Assembly: GCA_020055645.1 (NCBI GenBank)
Contig: CM034546.1
Coordinates: 65,348,001-65,412,000 of the forward strand
Length of the DNA: 64,000 nt
Reading direction: 5' to 3'
From: Tomocerus qinae
Taxonomy: Eukaryota > Arthropoda > Collembola > Entomobryomorpha > Tomoceridae
The position numbers were made by a program, and so were the translations under genes. Below the pieces are notes generated by a model. It had not been told where the DNA came from. It was given only the letters and a program-made list of their open reading frames with translations, and did no database searches. Below, one piece after another: positions 9,399 to 19,656 of the stretch; the first letter of the stretch is position 1; the number at the start of each line of letters is the position of its first letter.

Positions 9399-12300
9399 TG
9401 CTTAGTACGTTTATGAAACTCTGGGTTTTTTGCTAGCCGTATAGCGCTTGTATTGTCAACGAACAGCTTGGCTGGGCCGTCTTGTGGTATCTGCAGCTCC
9501 AAAAGATAGGTTTGCAGCCAAACACATTCCCTGGCTGCTGAGGAAAAAACAACATACTCTGCCTCTGTACTGGAACAAGTCACTATAGGTTGCTTATTAC
9601 TGTTCCAAGTGATCAAACTATCTCCAAGGAAAAAGGCATAACCAGTGGTTGATTTCCTGTCAAGTTTGTTGCCTGCAAAGTCTGAATCCGAGTAGCCATT
9701 CAAACTCAACTCTCCTCCCTTCTTGTAATACAAACCCAAGTTTATTGTTCCTTTTAGGTACATAAGTACCTTCTTCGCTGCTTCGAGATGATTCTCATCG
9801 TATGCACTCATAAATTGGGACAGTTTTGACACTGCATAGGCAATGTCAGGACGGGATAATCTTGTGAGAAACAATAAAGCTCCAATGAGCTGTGGATAAG
9901 GCAGTCCTTTCTCACACTGCTCAGCAGGAAGCCAATCCTGGTTTGGTTGCATTGGTACAGACTGTACACTGCAATCAGTCATCTCAAATCTGTCAAGCAA
10001 GGTTTGTACATACGATGCCTGTCCCATATAAATTCCGTCTTCGCTTCGTTTAATTTCAAATCCCACGAAAGAGCTCAGTTCTCCTTTTGATATTTCAAAT
10101 GTAGACTCAATTCTCTGTGTAACCATTTTTAGTGCTTCGTTATTTGGGGACACCATTAAAATATCGTCCACATATACCAGTAGGTATACAATGTATGTGT
10201 TAACAAATCCAATAAAGACACAAGGGTCGCTTGTTAATACATTAAAATTATTTTCTTTTAAAAATTCAGTTAATCTCTCGTTCCAGCATCTCGGTGCTTG
10301 CTTAAGCCCATAAAGACTCTTGTCCAACAAGCAAACTAAGTTGGGATTTTCTATAAATCCGTCAGGCTGCTTCATATAAATAACTTCTTTAACTTTCCCA
10401 TGCAGAAAGGCTGTTTTGATGTCTAGTTGTACAATAAAGTAGCCGTATGTAGCTGCTATGCATATCAGAATCCTTATGCTTTCGTATCGGCCAACAGAGG
10501 AGAATGTGGCATAATAATCAATTCCATGTACTTGCTTGTAACCTTTTATAACCAAACGGGACTTAAATCTTGAAATTGTGCCATCTGGGTTTGTTTTTAC
10601 TCTGTATACCCAACGGTTGTCAAGTACTTGCTTGTCTGTTGGGTATGGGACCAAAGTCCAAGTTTTATTTAATTTATGGCTATGTAATTCATCCACCATG
10701 GATTCCATCCATTCCTTGGCATTGGGTGACATAATTGCTTCATCAAACGTTGCTGGCTCTATTATTTTTGTATGAAATCCAACTTGAAGTCTGTCTATTG
10801 GCTTTAGTTTGGACCTATCCCTTAAAGTAGGCCCTGGCTTTATGTAGGATTCTATCTCCTCTTCGTCTCCCACAGGTTCACTTAACTCTTTTCTACTCTG
10901 CTCAAAGCTGTTCGCTTCCTCAAGAGAAATTTCACCTTGTACTACTTCTTTGAAAGTTACATTACGAGCAATTGTTACTGTTTTATTAAGAGCATTGTAT
11001 ATTCTGTAGCTTTCTCCATCATATCCAACCATATAACTCTGTTCAGCAGTATCATTCCACACTTTTCGTTTGTTTTGTGGTATGTGTGCAAAGGCTAGGC
11101 ATCCAAAAATACGCAAATGTCCCATTTCTGGTTTTCTTTTTAAAATAGCCTCAAATGCTGTTATTTCTGGACACTGTGTATCCAGAATTCGGTTCTTTAT
11201 GTAAACTGCTGTGGCCATTGCTTCAGCCCACAAATATTCTGGCAGTTTTGACTGCAGTAGCATACAGCGAGCCGATTCTTTCAAAGTTCTCATTTCCCGT
11301 TCTATCTTCCCATTCGATTCAGGGCTGTATGGGGCCGTGGTCTCATGTACAATACCCATTTTCTGAAAGAATGTCTGAACTGTCTTATTAACCATTTCAG
11401 TTCCATTGTCACTTCTAAAAACTTTAAGTCTTGATCCTGTCTGGTTTTCCATAAAGTAAACATACTCTTCAATACAGGCAGGGACTTGTGTCTTTTTCGT
11501 GATAAAGAATACCATACGAAATCCTGTCGAATCATCTTTCATTAGGAAGAAATAATCAGCTCCTCCAATAGAAGTAACAGGCATTTTCCCAGATAGGTCT
11601 GCGTGAACCATTTCCCCTGGCTTAGTATTTCTCTTAGTTTCCACTGTGTGGTAAGGCTTTCTAGCTTGTTTTCCCAATTGACAAGTGCTACATTCAATGA
11701 ACTGTTCTCCAAAATTCCCATAAAATCCTTTCACTGCATTTTTCTTGGCCGTGTCATTAATGAACCTTATATTGATGTGACCCATTCGCTCATGCCAGAG
11801 TCTTGCATTAGAGCTCAAGCATATTGCATTTGCTTTGTTCGGTACAATGGGTTTAAACTTCATAATATACATATTATCTCTCATTACAGCTACTGGCCCT
11901 TCTAATCCATTTCTATCAATGTATTTTGCCACTCCCGCTGCTCTTATTATGGTATATCCCTTTTTATCCATAATAACTTCTGAAAAGAGATTGGCTGCTC
12001 CCTCAATATGCAGTACCTCATTCATTGTGCATTCTATCCATTTATTGTTCATGAATGCCAATACTGAAACAGTTCCTATTCCTTGGGCTTCCACTGCGTT
12101 TCCGTCAGTAAGGTATACTGACACTCGGGTCTCAAACTCTTTGTATGAAATAAAGAAGGATTTTTTACCGCATATATGTTGGCTTGCACCGGAATCTGAA
12201 ATCCATACATCATTACCATGATTTGGATTGCTCATGAAGGCTGCAATTGTCTTTCTTTTATCCTCCTCACTTTCGTTGGGGTGTGTATTGCGGGCTGGGC

Positions 12301-12418
12301 ATTCCTTATCCTTATACCAATGACCAGTCTGTTTGCACCGACTGCATTTGGTCTTTTTCTTTAATTCTTCAATCTTTCTTTTCTTGAATTCCTTTTTGTC
12401 GAGTTTCCCTTTTCCTCC
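9399..12418 (-). CDS. pol: Copia pol: zinc knuckle, protease, integrase, reverse transcriptase, RNase H (interrupted)
   Basis: The frame is open from the gag junction (12418); its first ATG is at 12235. In order it shows the CCHC knuckle, the aspartic protease motif DSGAS (about 12180-12200), the integrase HHCC region beginning HERMGH (about 11776-11794), the integrase catalytic core with RSDNGTE and ESNGKIERE, reverse transcriptase with the YVDD box (about 10157-10174), and RNase H with the SSTEAEY block (about 9560-9590). At 9398 a 403-bp hAT-type element interrupts RNase H after KRTKH, and the frame reads into it and stops at 9320. The rest of RNase H continues at 8988-8768. Confidence 0.93.
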
Positions 12419-13058
12419 TTTTTGCCTGAAACGCCTTTACTTGGCTCTGCTCCTCCTCAGTGTTGCTTACTTGTTTCAGCTCAAGATCCTCTTTTCTCAA
12501 CCTGGCTAACAGTGCGGGCATTGTTTGGGATGCTGCAGGAACACTGTCCCATGCCTTTTTGAAAGCATTATGCTTTTCATCAGGAAGTGAAGACACTATC
12601 TTCATAATTGTGGTATCATCGTCAATAACCACACCCATTTGGTTTAGAGAGATTGACAACCTCTCTATCTCAGTGTATGTAGTGACAAGAGTTGTTCCCT
12701 CTTTGAACTTATAGTTGAAGAATGAAGCTAACACAAACTGTTTGTTCAACTGACTTGTGTCACTATGAATTGACTTTAGACGGTCATACACTTGTTTTGA
12801 TGTAATACAACTGTGGATATGAGTAGCGTTCACTAATGTAAGAGTGGGTACAATGATGGCTTGGGCCTTTATATCAGAATCGTCCCATTTATCTTTATCA
12901 GCTGCGGCTGCACGAGTGGATGTGCCACTGACAACGTCCCACACTTTTGCAGCTTTAAGAACTAGGGTGATTTGTAAGTTCCAGAGATCCCAATTATCAT
13001 TTGCAAGTTTTACAACGTGATTTGTATCAATACGTTGCGAAATACTGACGGTGGCCAT
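12369..13058 (-). CDS. gag: Copia gag (capsid-type) protein
   Basis: The 229 codons begin about 160 bases inside the 5' LTR. The protein has the usual copia gag pattern: an early W-x-LW element, a YDRLKS helix region, and the stretch with IVSSLPDE before a basic C-terminus. It would form the particle shell. The frame stops before the nucleic-acid-binding knuckle, which lies in the neighbouring frame (about 12290-12345) as C-x2-C-x4-H-x4-C. The switch point is near an A-run at 12419-12423 (minus-strand sense). It is either an indel in this copy or a site of frameshifting; copia elements more often use a single frame. Confidence 0.88.
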   Translation of the reverse strand: MATVSISQRIDTNHVVKLANDNWDLWNLQITLVLKAAKVWDVVSGTSTRAAAADKDKWDDSDIKAQAIIVPTLTLVNATHIHSCITSKQVYDRLKSIHSDTSQLNKQFVLASFFNYKFKEGTTLVTTYTEIERLSISLNQMGVVIDDDTTIMKIVSSLPDEKHNAFKKAWDSVPAASQTMPALLARLRKEDLELKQVSNTEEEQSQVKAFQAKRRKRETRQKGIQEKKD

Positions 13059-13200
13059 TTTACTTGTCAGAGTTCAACAACTTGCTCACTCACAAATACT
13101 TCACTCTTTTCCACACAAAAAACTGACTAAGTATTTACTGATTGGACAAATTCACTAAGTTCAAAAAACTTGAATTCTTTTAACTCACAGATCGAATCCT

Positions 13201-13220
13201 GAATCCCACTTCTGACACCA
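13201..13220 (-). other. Primer-binding site of copia element
   Basis: Directly after the 5' LTR the minus strand reads TGGTGTCAGAAGTGGG, which begins with TGG as expected for pairing to a tRNA CCA end. The sequence fits the 3' end of tRNA-Leu, by recall of that tRNA's acceptor and T-arm. The site is certain by position; the tRNA identity is inference. Confidence 0.75.
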
Positions 13221-13661
13221 TGTTATGAAAACGGATTCAGTTAGTGAGACAAGTTTTGTATTTAGTTGTTACTGTAAAGTAACTTTTATTGAACAGAGAG
13301 AGAATGAAGTTTCCAGCTCAAACAGTTGAATAATACTCAGTGCTTTTACATTATTGTCCATGGTATTTAAATACTATGCTTACATAGACAGATGTGAGAG
13401 ACCCTTAATGGTTACAATAGGTATCTCTATAAAGCAAGGGACATGAGACGATGTAACAGTTGTACCCATATGCTTTCATGCTTCATTTAGACTTAATTGA
13501 GCTACAAAATCATAAAAACTAATAGTTACTACATTAAGAAGGGCCAAACGTTAAGTACTTGGACCCTTAAAATCTAATGTTCAGCTTAAATGTACAAACC
13601 AATTGTGTGAACATTTGCTACTTTACTTTCTCATGCATTTATTTAGGTTAGTATTCTAACA
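13221..13661 (-). repeat. 5' LTR of copia element
   Basis: 441 bp, TG...CA on the minus strand, apparently identical to 6746-7186. The primer-binding site adjoins it at 13201-13220 and AAATG follows it at 13662-13666. Confidence 0.95.
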
Positions 13662-13800
13662 AAATGTACCTGCTTTAAATAAGATTGTCTTATCATGTGT
13701 ATCTTATCTTGTTTGAGTTGGCTGAATGCTGCTGTTTTATACTTCCACCTTAGTTTGAAAGCAACACTGAAACTATAAAGACTGACTAACAAGTCAGAGA

Positions 13801-14169
13801 ATGGCTTCCCAACTTACATATTATTCTAGTGATTCCGACACGACTGACTCAAAACGTGAAAATACTAACTTAAATAAAAATAAAATTGACTGGAATCTTT
13901 TAAAAACGTATAATACAGAAGAAGACGCATTGTTCGAAATTGAAAGTGATTGGTCAATTCGTTATAACAATATTAACCATACCACAACTATTTTCGAAGA
14001 AAATTTCACCCGTGTTAGCTGCTGGGCTCGTGTAGCTCGAGCCTACGACAGTCACACAAAACCACTTTCTATAGATGCTCGAAAACAAATAATGCAAGAC
14101 ATTACCAATTTGCAACTAAGCCAATCCCTGTCAATTTTCAATAAAGCGAGCAAACTGTTTACGACCTAG
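13801..14169 (+). CDS. Small unidentified protein in the ACTGCC-ended transposon
   Basis: 122 codons starting MASQLTYYSS, with an acidic/Asn-rich head, a W-x2-L-K-T-Y stretch, then a conserved-looking W-S-I-R and a Cys-Trp region. The spacing vaguely recalls the N-terminal region of Mutator-like transposases, but no catalytic core follows. It lies inside the transposon bounded by 6471 and 14396, so if real it is probably a transposon leftover. I do not recognise it with confidence. Confidence 0.4.
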   Translation: MASQLTYYSSDSDTTDSKRENTNLNKNKIDWNLLKTYNTEEDALFEIESDWSIRYNNINHTTTIFEENFTRVSCWARVARAYDSHTKPLSIDARKQIMQDITNLQLSQSLSIFNKASKLFTT

Positions 14170-14396
14170 TGGGACCAGGTTTTTAGGTACATTTTTTAAA
14201 ATTCTGTAAGAATATTAGAAATAAATAACATTTTTGTGTTACTGCCAATAATATTATTTCTACAGCCTATCGCATTTGTTTCTTACTGCCCCGAAAAATT
14301 AAAAAAACTGCCAATAGAAAACTGCCTAAAAGAATTGTTTTTACTGCCCAAAGAATTACTTTGAAAGCCCCATAAAAATTAATCCTATTCTGATTG

Positions 14397-14827
14397 ATTT
14401 ATTAATGGCATAATTATGTTTTTCATTACATTTTTTTGCCATTAGCCCGCAATTTACATATAGTAGGCGTTAAAACGGATCTCTTAATCAGATACGTATT
14501 TAGAATGGGGTAAATTGTGCGGTGCCTCTCGTAAGTCTGAGTAAACAGAGTTTCTTTCCAATAACGAATCACCTAATCATCAGTCACCATAATTAAGAAG
14601 AAGGGAAGTTAGGCGTGCGCCACAATCTGAGAGTTAGGGGGAGACCCAGGTGTCCCCTTAACTCTGAAATTGTACAAATCCATATAAATACCTGTCTAAG
14701 GTTTACTGTAATGTGCAAGTCCACTTATCTTTTGTCGAAAAGTTTTTACTAAAACTTAAATGGTATTAAGACGTAGTAACAAATATTTGGTTAGAAAATG
14801 CAATTCGAAAAATGTTAATCAGGAATT
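14397..14827. other. Intergenic
   Basis: Between the transposon end and the stop of the chemoreceptor-like gene. It includes the 3' flank of that minus-strand gene. I see no gene or repeat. The frame at 14766-14993 is a shadow. Confidence 0.5.
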
Positions 14828-16363
14828 TCAGGAGAAAGCAATAAGAATTTTGGAGGTTCCACGGATGACACTCAATAAATATTTCATAGCCGTAGTGACT
14901 TTGACGTTGTAGCAGGAACCAAATTTGATGGCAACCGGAGCACAGGACTTTCGGAATTTGTTCATCTCTTTTGTATCGGCTGCACTGTTCCACTTAAAAT
15001 ATTTTATTTCCTTCACACAGATTTTTGATTGATGATAAAACTGGTCTGAGATGTGCATGCAAACAAACCAGCCCCATAAGGTTACGGTTGCCATTAATAA
15101 AAAGAAAGCCATCGCCGGATAACTCATAACATGATGGTATCGAATCAATGCGTAATTGCACATCAATGTGCACTTGTTTAGCAGCCACTGTAGAGGAGCG
15201 CATAAATTTCCCACACAGGCTTGCATAATAATTCCTACTACTTGCAAACTTCGGTAAGTATGTTGCCAATTTTTTTTCTGTCGTAATGAAGAACCAGCCA
15301 CATAATATTTTTGACCAGGGCGCAATTCGACCTTTAAACATCTGATCACCGTGGGAATTAGGGAGAGAGTATTTAGCAAGTAAAAGGTCAGGTATCCTGA
15401 GCCAGTGTAAAGAATCCGAGTTTGAATGAGTGAAATCAGAACTTTCAGATACGGGACTAAAATATCCGGAAATAAATTAAACAATAACATATGCCTGTCC
15501 GGAAAACTTAATAATGTGCAGACTGTAAAGAGAGGTGGTAGGAGCATCATTATTGTGGCGCCCGATACCATCAGAATTTCACAGATGCCAGCTTGAACTT
15601 CAGGAACTCCATATTTTCCTATATATAAGGAAATAAAAGGTTTTTAAAACCTAATATTATAGTGATCGTCTAGTTATAAGCAGTTTTGTTATTAATTTAA
15701 AAAGGATTGCGGCTAGAAAAATCCACCGATTATTTCCATTTTTTCAGTGGTTTTTTGAAACCCTTAATGTTAACTCATTTTAAATAGAGATCCCTCTTTC
15801 AAGTAACCTTAGAAAGTCTTTGGAATGACGTATATTACATAGCATTACTACTTATTTTTTGAAGCTTAAAACAACTCTTTTAACTACCAAAAACAATTTT
15901 TATTAAAGCCCCAGAAATATTTTTCCTTTATCAAATGCGAATTTTTAGAAAACTAGAACGAAATATAATTTTTATTCTACGGCGTCCTCATTGTGAAATA
16001 ACTAAATAATAACTTACTTTCAATGTAGTTAAAAAATCCCCAGATTTCGTTGGCCATAAAAGGATCATCTTTAAAGGTAATGAAGAAACAACAACCCGCT
16101 ACGCAGGAGATCATACAAGCCAGCAGTTCCTGAATTTCCAGCAGTCTTTCCAAAACATTTTTGTTGTTTGTCTGCAAGTACTCCGAAATGATGAGCAATG
16201 TGTAAAGAAACACAAAAATGTAATTGCGGACCCATCTTTTGAAAATTTTACGAGATCGGAGCAGTTTAAACGTTTTCTTATCCAAAACAAATGGAATACT
16301 TCCCAAAAAGGAAAATAAAAAATTTCCGTAATTTAACAAAACTTTTGCCAACCGAGAACGCAT
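14828..16363 (-). CDS. Chemoreceptor-like multi-pass membrane protein A (2 exons, 378 aa)
   Basis: The model is complement(14828-15618, 16018-16363). Exon 1 (346 bases) starts at the MRSRLAKVLLNYG Met and ends NYIE before the donor GTAAGT. Exon 2 (791 bases) follows an acceptor ending ATATAG and joins in phase through an Arg codon. Lengths match copies B and C exactly. About six to seven hydrophobic segments are visible. The last part has a conserved block with KSCAPVAIKFGSCYN, then TTAMKYL near the C-terminus. Size and topology fit gustatory/odorant-receptor-type proteins with the C-terminus near the last helix, but I see no clear TYhhhhhQF signature, so the chemoreceptor role is inference. 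The intron is 399 bases. Confidence 0.85.
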
Positions 16364-18065
16364 TTTAGATTTGCTATGTCACTAGCTGACGATAAATTTT
16401 ACTAAATAAACTATGTATACTAAAACGACAGTGGAGATGCCAGTCTTGTGCCAGTGCCAGTTTTGTGCTGTTTTTCTTTTTAAAAATATGGTTTACTGTA
16501 TTTTGACTGTGTTTAATTCACCTATTAAATGCAATTACAACCTTTATACAATACTTCGATTTGTTTAATTTTCAAAAAATTATAGGAGACTATTCCTATT
16601 CCGTGATTCAACTGCGACAATACTGCATGCTGGTATAACACATCAGAATTGAACTTAGAATGAAGTTGAAAGGACGAAATTGTAGACATTAATTCTGTTT
16701 CCATTGTAATTTTGCTCCAAAATTTAAAGGTAAAGCATTAATAAAAGGTACCACAAATACAATTGTATACGTTGTAGCAAAAATTAAGTTTAAAGATTTT
16801 AAGTTGAGATTGCTAAATTATATATCTTAACTCTGTCTCCAGTCTGGATAGTAATTTTGTTTCAAAATCCGTAATTATAGTGCACTTTTATAATCTAAAC
16901 CATCGTGCTATATAAACATGACATTGTCACTAACTACATTTATAATGATATATATTATTTAAAAGGAGACATTTTTGCTGACTACAGGAAAGAAATATAA
17001 TTTAATTGTGACCATTTTATTTTTCATGTTTGCCTTTTGTTTCATTTCCCTATAAAACTGCTATACATTTAGATAAATAAGTCATGGTATTTATTATAAG
17101 AATTAATTTAAGCACTTTCCTTTTATGGGAATTTTAAAGAGACTATACTCAGCTCTAGAATACAAAAGAAATGATTAAAGCTACCAATATCATCATTATC
17201 ATCATCATTACCATATCATTAATATCTGTGACACAAAAAGTAACATCGTCGTCAAACATTTAAGTCACGTACACGTTGACCACAGAGTATCGAGGGATTT
17301 AAAAGCAATATGACTCTTCGATACCCTAATAATTTCTTATTTTACTCGTGTGGTCTTTTCAGAACCGAAAATTATTTTTGCGACGTCGAGAATATGTACT
17401 ATAACGCTCCTCTATGTTTATAATACATTTGGATGGTTGGCGTCAGAGTTACTAAACTTGCAATTCAAAACAGCCTTCCTAGTAGGTTGGAAATTTTCTA
17501 TGATGCCGGGCTCAAATAATGTAAATTGATTATTAGTTAACAAATTTATTTTCAGAATGGAAATTATTTATCACTTATGCACCCCTCCGGCTCCTTTTCT
17601 ATGTATACAGTGCTTAAAAATTGATTACTTTTTTGCCTTGTATATATGCTAGTAATGCTAACCCTATGACTGTAACATCAAAAGAAATTATTTATTCGGG
17701 AAAAACAACTAACCGAAGCGAGTGGATCGAGTTGGACAATATTGTAATTAATGCACTATGACTATGCAATTGTAGCAAATGTATTTAATTGTACGTAAAG
17801 TAAACTAACTATTTCCTTTATTTTATATCGTTAAAATTTTATATTATTAACACAGATCTGATTGCAGAATAAAACAACGATCAGAAAGTCTTCTAGAAAT
17901 AAAGACACAAATATTATTACACATCAATAAGGAAATTGAATATTATAACATAATAGATCTATAGTAAAACATTGAAAGAATCTCTCACTTGAATTTTTAG
18001 ATGAAATAATTTACTATTTGGACCGAATTGGACTCTATTGGGCCGAATTGGACTTTATTGAAATT
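16364..18065. other. Intergenic, shared 5' flank of copies A and B
   Basis: Upstream of copy A. Bases about 17280-17400 (including gaaccgaaaattatttttgc) match 20570-20670 upstream of copy B at nearly the same distance from the start codon. A and B are therefore direct duplicates with about 1 kb or more of flank. A short TCA/ATC simple repeat lies near 17190-17220. No gene is seen. Confidence 0.55.
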
Positions 18066-19656
18066 TTAGGAGAAAGCAATAAGAATTTTGGAGGTTCCAC
18101 GAATAACACTCATCAAATATGTCATACCCGTCGTAACTTTGATATTGTAGCAGGAACTAAATTTGATGGCGACAGGAGCACAGGATTTTTGGAATTTGCT
18201 CATCTCTTTGATTTCTGCTTGACTCTTCCACCTAAAATATTTGATTTCCTTCACACAGATTGTAGAGTGATGATGAAACTGCCCTGAGATGTGCATGCAA
18301 ACAAACCAGCCCCATAAGGTTACCGTTGACATTAATACCAAGAAAGCCAGCACGGGGTAACTGAGGACATGATGGTATCGAATCAGTCCGTAATTGCACA
18401 TCAATGTGCACTTATTCAGCAGCCATTGTAGAGGAGCGCATAAATCTCCCACACAGGCTTGCATAATAATTCCTACTACTTGCAAACTTCGGTAAGTATG
18501 TTGCCAATTATTTTTCTGTCGTAATGAAGAACCGACTAAATAATATTTTTGACCAGGGCGCAGTTCGACTTTTAAACTTCTGATTACCGTGGGAATTAGG
18601 GAGAGCGTGTTTAGCAAGTAGAACATAATGTATCCACAGCCAATGTAAAGAATTCGCATTTGAATAAGAAAAAGAAGAAGTCTCAAATACGGGACAAAAA
18701 TATCCGGAAATAAATTGAACAATAACATATGCCTGTTGGGACAAGTTAGTAATGTGCCGGTTGCCAGGAGGGGTGGGAGTGGCATTATTATTGCAGCGCC
18801 CAATGCCATCAGAATTTCACAGATTCCAGCTTCAACTTCACGAACCGGATGTTTTCCTACAAAATGAATTAAAAGTTACTTCAAAGAAATAATAACTGTC
18901 TACTCATTACATTACGCTTCAACTTTATTAAACTGTTTACTTATACTTCCTGATCGTCTAATAATATTGTGAACCCAAGATAGTTATCGTGAATAATTTT
19001 CAACTGGTTGGTTGAAGTTTAGAAAAAAGATAAAAGGGCTACGACATGACATTAGATTTACAACATCGTTTATTATTACGTTACGGCTATTGCTACTTGA
19101 CTATCACTTCTTAAAACCTTTAGAATTTAATTTCTTAAATGGTATTTCCATCCAATCTCTGAAAGAAGTATTTTAAGAACCAAAATAATTTTAAATTAAA
19201 GTCCCGGGCATATTTCTCCGTTATAAAATGTGGATTAGTATTAAAAACTGACACGAAATTTTTTTTAATTTGTGGCGCAATTGTAAGAAAAGAAAAATAT
19301 TGCATCTTACCTTCAATGTAATTAAAAAATCCCCATACTTCGTTCGCCATGAAAGGATCACCTTTTAAGGAAATCAATAAATAACAACCCACTACGGAGC
19401 AGATTATACAAGCCAGCAGTTCCTGAACTCCCATTAGTCTTTCCAAAACATTTTTGTCGGTTGTCTGCGAATACTCCCAAATAGAGGACAATGTGTAAAG
19501 AAAAAGAAAAATATAATTTCGGACCCATCTATTGAAAGCTTTAGGAGATCGAAGCAGTTTAAATGTTTTCTTTTCGAAAACAAAAGGTATACTTCCCCAA
19601 TAGAAAACAATAAGGTTTCCGTAATTTAACAAAACTTTGGCCAACTTGGAACGCAT
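18066..19656 (-). CDS. Chemoreceptor-like multi-pass membrane protein B (2 exons, 378 aa)
   Basis: The model is complement(18066-18856, 19311-19656), with exon lengths 346 and 791 as in A and C. The donor reads GTAAGA after NYIE and the acceptor ends TTGTAG; the joining codon gives Gly. It aligns end to end with A and C, with differences scattered along its length and no stop. It sits head-to-head with copy C about 3.1 kb away, in mirror-image flanks. The product is probably a plasma-membrane receptor of an expanded lineage-specific family; the ligand is unknown. The intron is 454 bases. Confidence 0.85.

Larger units (their letters stand above)
6746..13661 (-). mobile_element. Ty1/copia-type LTR retrotransposon with envelope-like gene
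   Basis: Two 441-bp LTRs (6746-7186 and 13221-13661) look identical on reading, start TG and end CA, and are flanked by the 5-bp duplication AAATG (6741-6745 and 13662-13666). On the minus strand the order is LTR, primer-binding site, gag, zinc knuckle, protease, integrase, reverse transcriptase, RNase H, envelope-like protein, purine tract, LTR. Integrase before reverse transcriptase is the copia order. Identical LTRs imply a recent insertion. The copy carries a frame change between gag and pol and a 403-bp hAT-type insertion in RNase H, so it is probably not autonomous as it stands. Confidence 0.95.
6471..14396. mobile_element. DNA-transposon-like unit with ACTGCC-rich ends, split by an LTR element
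   Basis: The left end (about 6471-6510) and right end (about 14337-14396) are inverted copies of one terminus containing GGGGCTTTCAAAGTAATTC followed by several GGCAGT/ACTGCC motifs. The same two end variants close the short element at 20984-21157. Without the nested LTR retrotransposon and its duplicated 5-mer the unit would be about 1 kb. It holds a 122-codon frame at 13801-14169. No clear target-site duplication is visible, and the superfamily is not identified. Confidence 0.7.

Noticed and set aside
6471..14396. Swapped short flanks around the two ACTGCC-family elements as a sign of inversion
   Set aside because: The shared flank segments are only 9-10 bases and fit no simple rearrangement, so chance cannot be excluded.
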